A DNA stretch of 64,000 nt. Source: Ancylostoma caninum. Its lineage: Eukaryota; Nematoda; Chromadorea; Rhabditida; Ancylostomatidae. The stretch covers positions 1,426,001 to 1,490,000 of the forward strand of contig JBAJFG010000079.1 in assembly GCA_037903475.1 (NCBI GenBank), given 5' to 3'. This document shows, in pieces, positions 61,600 through 64,000 of this stretch; the first letter of the stretch is position 1; each line of letters starts with the position of its first letter. Below the pieces are notes generated by a model. The model saw only the letters and a program-made list of their open reading frames with translations. It had not been told where the DNA came from and searched no databases. A program made the position numbers and the translations under genes.

Positions 61600-62420
61600 T
61601 TTCGGTGCGGCGCGCCGAGAAACATTTTCGAAAATGTTTTTTTCGTTTCTTTTCCGTTCTGTCTCATCTCTTTCACTTCTTTCTTTCTTTCTATCTCCTT
61701 CTTCTTCTTCTTTGAATGTTTTTGTGCCCTTTTAAATTTGTTTTACTGCATTTTAACTACTTCTTTGCGCGCAACTTCTCCCTCACGTTTTTTCTTCATT
61801 CTTTTTTGTTCCTTCACTCTCTTCTCTCCTCTCTCTCATCCTCTTTCTCTTCCTCTTCTCTCTTTAGTTGTTTTCACGCGCGCGTTCTTCTGTTTTATTG
61901 AAATTTGACTCTCCCCGGCGCGCGTTTTTTTCGTTTTGTCGCAATTTGAGTACCCCACCCGCGCGTAACTTCTCTCTCACTGTTTTTCTTCAATCTTCTT
62001 TGTTCCCCTCCACTCCTTTCGCCTTCCTCTCATCCTTTCCCTCTCCTCTAATCTTTTCTACGTTGTTTCAAGCGCGCGCTCGTCTGTTTCATCGCAAATT
62101 TTCGCTATCCCCGCCGCGCGAATTCGCTCCCATCAATTCTTTTTATTCTTTCACTATTCCTTTACACTTCTTCAGCCTCTCTTTCATCCTTCCTCTCTTC
62201 CTCTCTGCTTTTGCACTGTTTTTGCGGGCGCTTTCACTTGTTTTTTTCTACTGTGACTGTTTTTCGGCGCGCAACTCCTCGCTCACTATTTTTCTTCAAT
62301 CTCTTTTGTTTCTTCTTTCTGCTAACGCTTCTCTCTCATCTTCTGTCGCTTCCTACTCAATCCTTCGTTGTTTTTATGTGCGCGTCCGCTGGCATTGTTC
62401 TAATTTTGGAATTTTTCAGG
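61600..62420 (+). repeat. Pyrimidine-rich tandem repeat upstream of the small gene
   Basis: At least four units of about 150-190 bp. Each begins with GCGCGCAACTTCTCCCTCAC or a close relative (about 61768, 61957, 62110, 62263), followed by a T/C-rich run and a CGCGCG box (about 61877, 62070, 62225, 62380). The last unit ends in TTTTGGAATTTTTCAG, the acceptor just before the small gene. Open frames rich in F, S and L are compositional artefacts. Confidence 0.65.
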
Positions 62421-62444
62421 TGGCAATCGTGTGACGGCGCGAAT

Positions 62445-62892
62445 ATGGGTGAGATGGAAGTCAAGATCTTGGATATTGAGCACGTAGACGACAGGACGAG
62501 GGCGCTGGACGTCATCAACAACATGTGGGTCTACCGAAATGTCGAAGTGAGTTTTTTTGAAGCCTCAACTTCAAAGAAAACAGTGAACTCCGACTTTTTT
62601 GGAAGTTTTTGTTCGATTCGGAGTTCCATTCCGACATTCGCCAATACGTTCTGGTGGAGGAGAAACTACGTCCTAAATCAGTGAGTCTACTTTTTATTCT
62701 TTTATCACATTTTCTCAAAATTTTGAGATCTGCTTTCTACCGTTAAATTGATTTAGAAACGCCGACGCTTCTCCATCCCAGCACGCAGCCAAGAAAAGGT
62801 AAGTTAGGTTTTTACCTAGTAGCTATGTGAGAGCTTCCAAATTTTTTTATTTGCAGATTGACGACATCTCAAGTGATGGAATTAGTGATTAG
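62445..62892 (+). CDS. Small four-exon gene, protein of about 84 residues, unknown function
   Basis: Exons 62445-62546, 62606-62680, 62757-62798 and 62857-62892; all introns are in phase 0 and 58-76 bp long, with donors GTGAGT/GTAAGT and acceptors GGAAG, TTTAG, TTGCAG. The protein starts MGEMEVKILDIEHVDDRTRA, continues INNMWVYRNVE, FLFDSEFHSDIRQYVLVEEK, then a basic patch KRRRFSIPARSQEK and an acidic end IDDISSDGISD with stop TAG. The basic patch could be a nuclear signal. The start is the first ATG after acceptor TTTTTCAG at 62419; the frame stays open upstream to that acceptor, so either a trans-spliced leader joins there or an earlier exon exists. No family was recognised. Confidence 0.7.
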
Positions 62893-63689
62893 TGGACGAC
62901 GGAGGGAGAGGGAAGCAAACAGAACTTTTCAATTCCGTGACCGAAGGACTGTAGCCCGGAAGTTCGTATGCCTTAATTGGTTTTTTGTCGGTCAGCTACT
63001 TTCTTTTGCTAATTTTATTGCTTTCATTCGTTTCTGTTTGTTTCCCGATCTCGAAGTCTCCCCCATGATTTTTTTTCTGATTTGACTCACACTCGAAGAG
63101 AATTTTTTCTTTTGGAATGATTTTTGAGCTTTAAAACATGGAATGACTCTGACTTTTTCAACCTTGACTAGAACCATGGATTGAATCTGATTTTTTCGAC
63201 TATGACTTCAAATTTTGACTCATCAAAAACGTTGCAAAATCTTGTCTCGTTCTCATCACTCTAGGAATTGATACCCAATCTACGTCGCCCTCTTCTCGGA
63301 TTTGTCGTGTTTCGCCGCATTTTTAAATTTGCCTCGATTTCGCCAGCTGCCGCTCTCACCCCCTTAGCCTGAACTACCTGCTTGCCACGCTTCGCTAATT
63401 CCCGAAACTGCCTAATTCCGACGACTACTTTGTGGCACCCAATTCTGACCTCAGTTCTTCCTCTACCCTCAGTCATTCCGATGAAATCCTCACTTCTTCC
63501 GATACTGGTGCCGAAAATGCGAGTGCTTTGCCTGAATGTTTTGGATTTTTGCCTCAACTTTTTGGATTTTTAGCACAGGTGCACTTTTTGTCTGAGTACG
63601 AAGTTTTCTAGAAGGGAGTTTTTTAGAATTTACGAGAGCGATAAACTTGTTGTGAGGAGTGCACGTGTGCTATTTTTTTGTAATTTTTC
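62893..63689. other. Downstream sequence, no feature recognised
   Basis: T-rich 3' region of the small gene, then sequence with open frames on both strands (63261-63557) that lack splice or domain evidence. Confidence 0.35.
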
Positions 63690-64000
63690 TCATCGCACAT
63701 ACCTCACTGTTTACTCACTTACCGGTCATTATTTTATTAACTGGTCGCTCTACTCACTTGATATTTTATTTACTAGTCTCTCTACTCACTTGATCTTAGA
63801 AGATATTGATTATTCCCGAAATTTGTACATATTTAGTTTTATGCTTTAGGGAATTTTGGGCTTTTTTTTGTGCTGAGATTACAGTTCAACTTGATGCCAA
63901 GCCCAAAATTGCCTAACCTAGTCCGAAATTGTTGAAGATATTGATTACGCTTGATATTTGTATGTATTTCACGTTTTTAGAAAATTTTGGGCTTTTCTTT
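63690..64000. repeat. Short tandem repeats at the window end
   Basis: TACTCACTTGATATTTTATT-type units of about 35 bp at 63711-63800. After that, two copies about 137 bp apart begin GAAGATATTGATTA and end TTTTGGGCTTTT (63799-63871 and 63933-64000). Confidence 0.55.

Noticed and set aside
61561..62684. Plus-strand open frames rich in Phe, Ser and Leu
   Set aside because: They come from the pyrimidine-rich tandem repeats; only the exon starting at 62445 inside this stretch has splice support.

Overview
The window looks like nuclear DNA of a nematode, most likely a clade V (strongylid or hookworm-like) species. This is inferred from very short introns (about 50-75 bp) with TTTTCAG or TTTCCAG acceptors, mixed with multi-kilobase introns packed with transposons, and from the families present (mariner, RTE- and CR1-type LINEs, a Ty3-like LTR element, many fold-back elements). 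No bacterial operon, rRNA gene, intact tRNA gene or CRISPR array was seen. Splice sites, exon phases and translations were worked out by eye from the sequence.

The left 37 kb is dominated by one very large minus-strand gene, or two adjacent related genes. Exons between about 37.4 kb and 132 encode alternating von Willebrand A-like (VWA) modules, a beta-rich linker domain and pairs of EGF-like domains, then a Ser/Thr-rich stalk, one transmembrane helix and a short tail with a stop. The 28 exons from 25004 down to 132 join with consistent phases: 3,112 nt, giving 1,037 whole codons including the stop after the first base. Upstream exons (26.5-37.4 kb) have the same architecture, but a few links are missing and no N-terminus was found. 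The long introns hold two dead mariners, a CR1 LINE inserted inside an RTE LINE, MITEs, fold-back elements and arrays of TTCGAATA-type repeats.

From 37.4 to 40 kb lie two terminal-inverted-repeat elements and an (AG)n tract. A nearly intact Ty3-like LTR retrotransposon occupies 39999-47957 on the minus strand. It has near-identical LTRs, a 4-bp GGAA target duplication, Gag-Pol, one frame break inside integrase, and an unusual C-terminal extension of about 420 residues after integrase that ends in an RGG-type tail. Its leader holds five small stem-loops, one of which shows a compensatory base change.

The right part (48-64 kb) is mostly repeats: a 1.55-kb fold-back element with about 640-bp arms, a 445-bp fold-back, GC-rich tandem repeats, TTAA-flanked MITEs and a CR1 LINE fragment. 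Among them are a few probable genes: a phosphatase-like C-terminus (minus, about 51 kb), a small membrane-protein fragment (plus, about 55 kb), and a compact four-exon gene for a protein of about 84 residues (plus, 62445-62892) downstream of a pyrimidine-rich tandem-repeat block.
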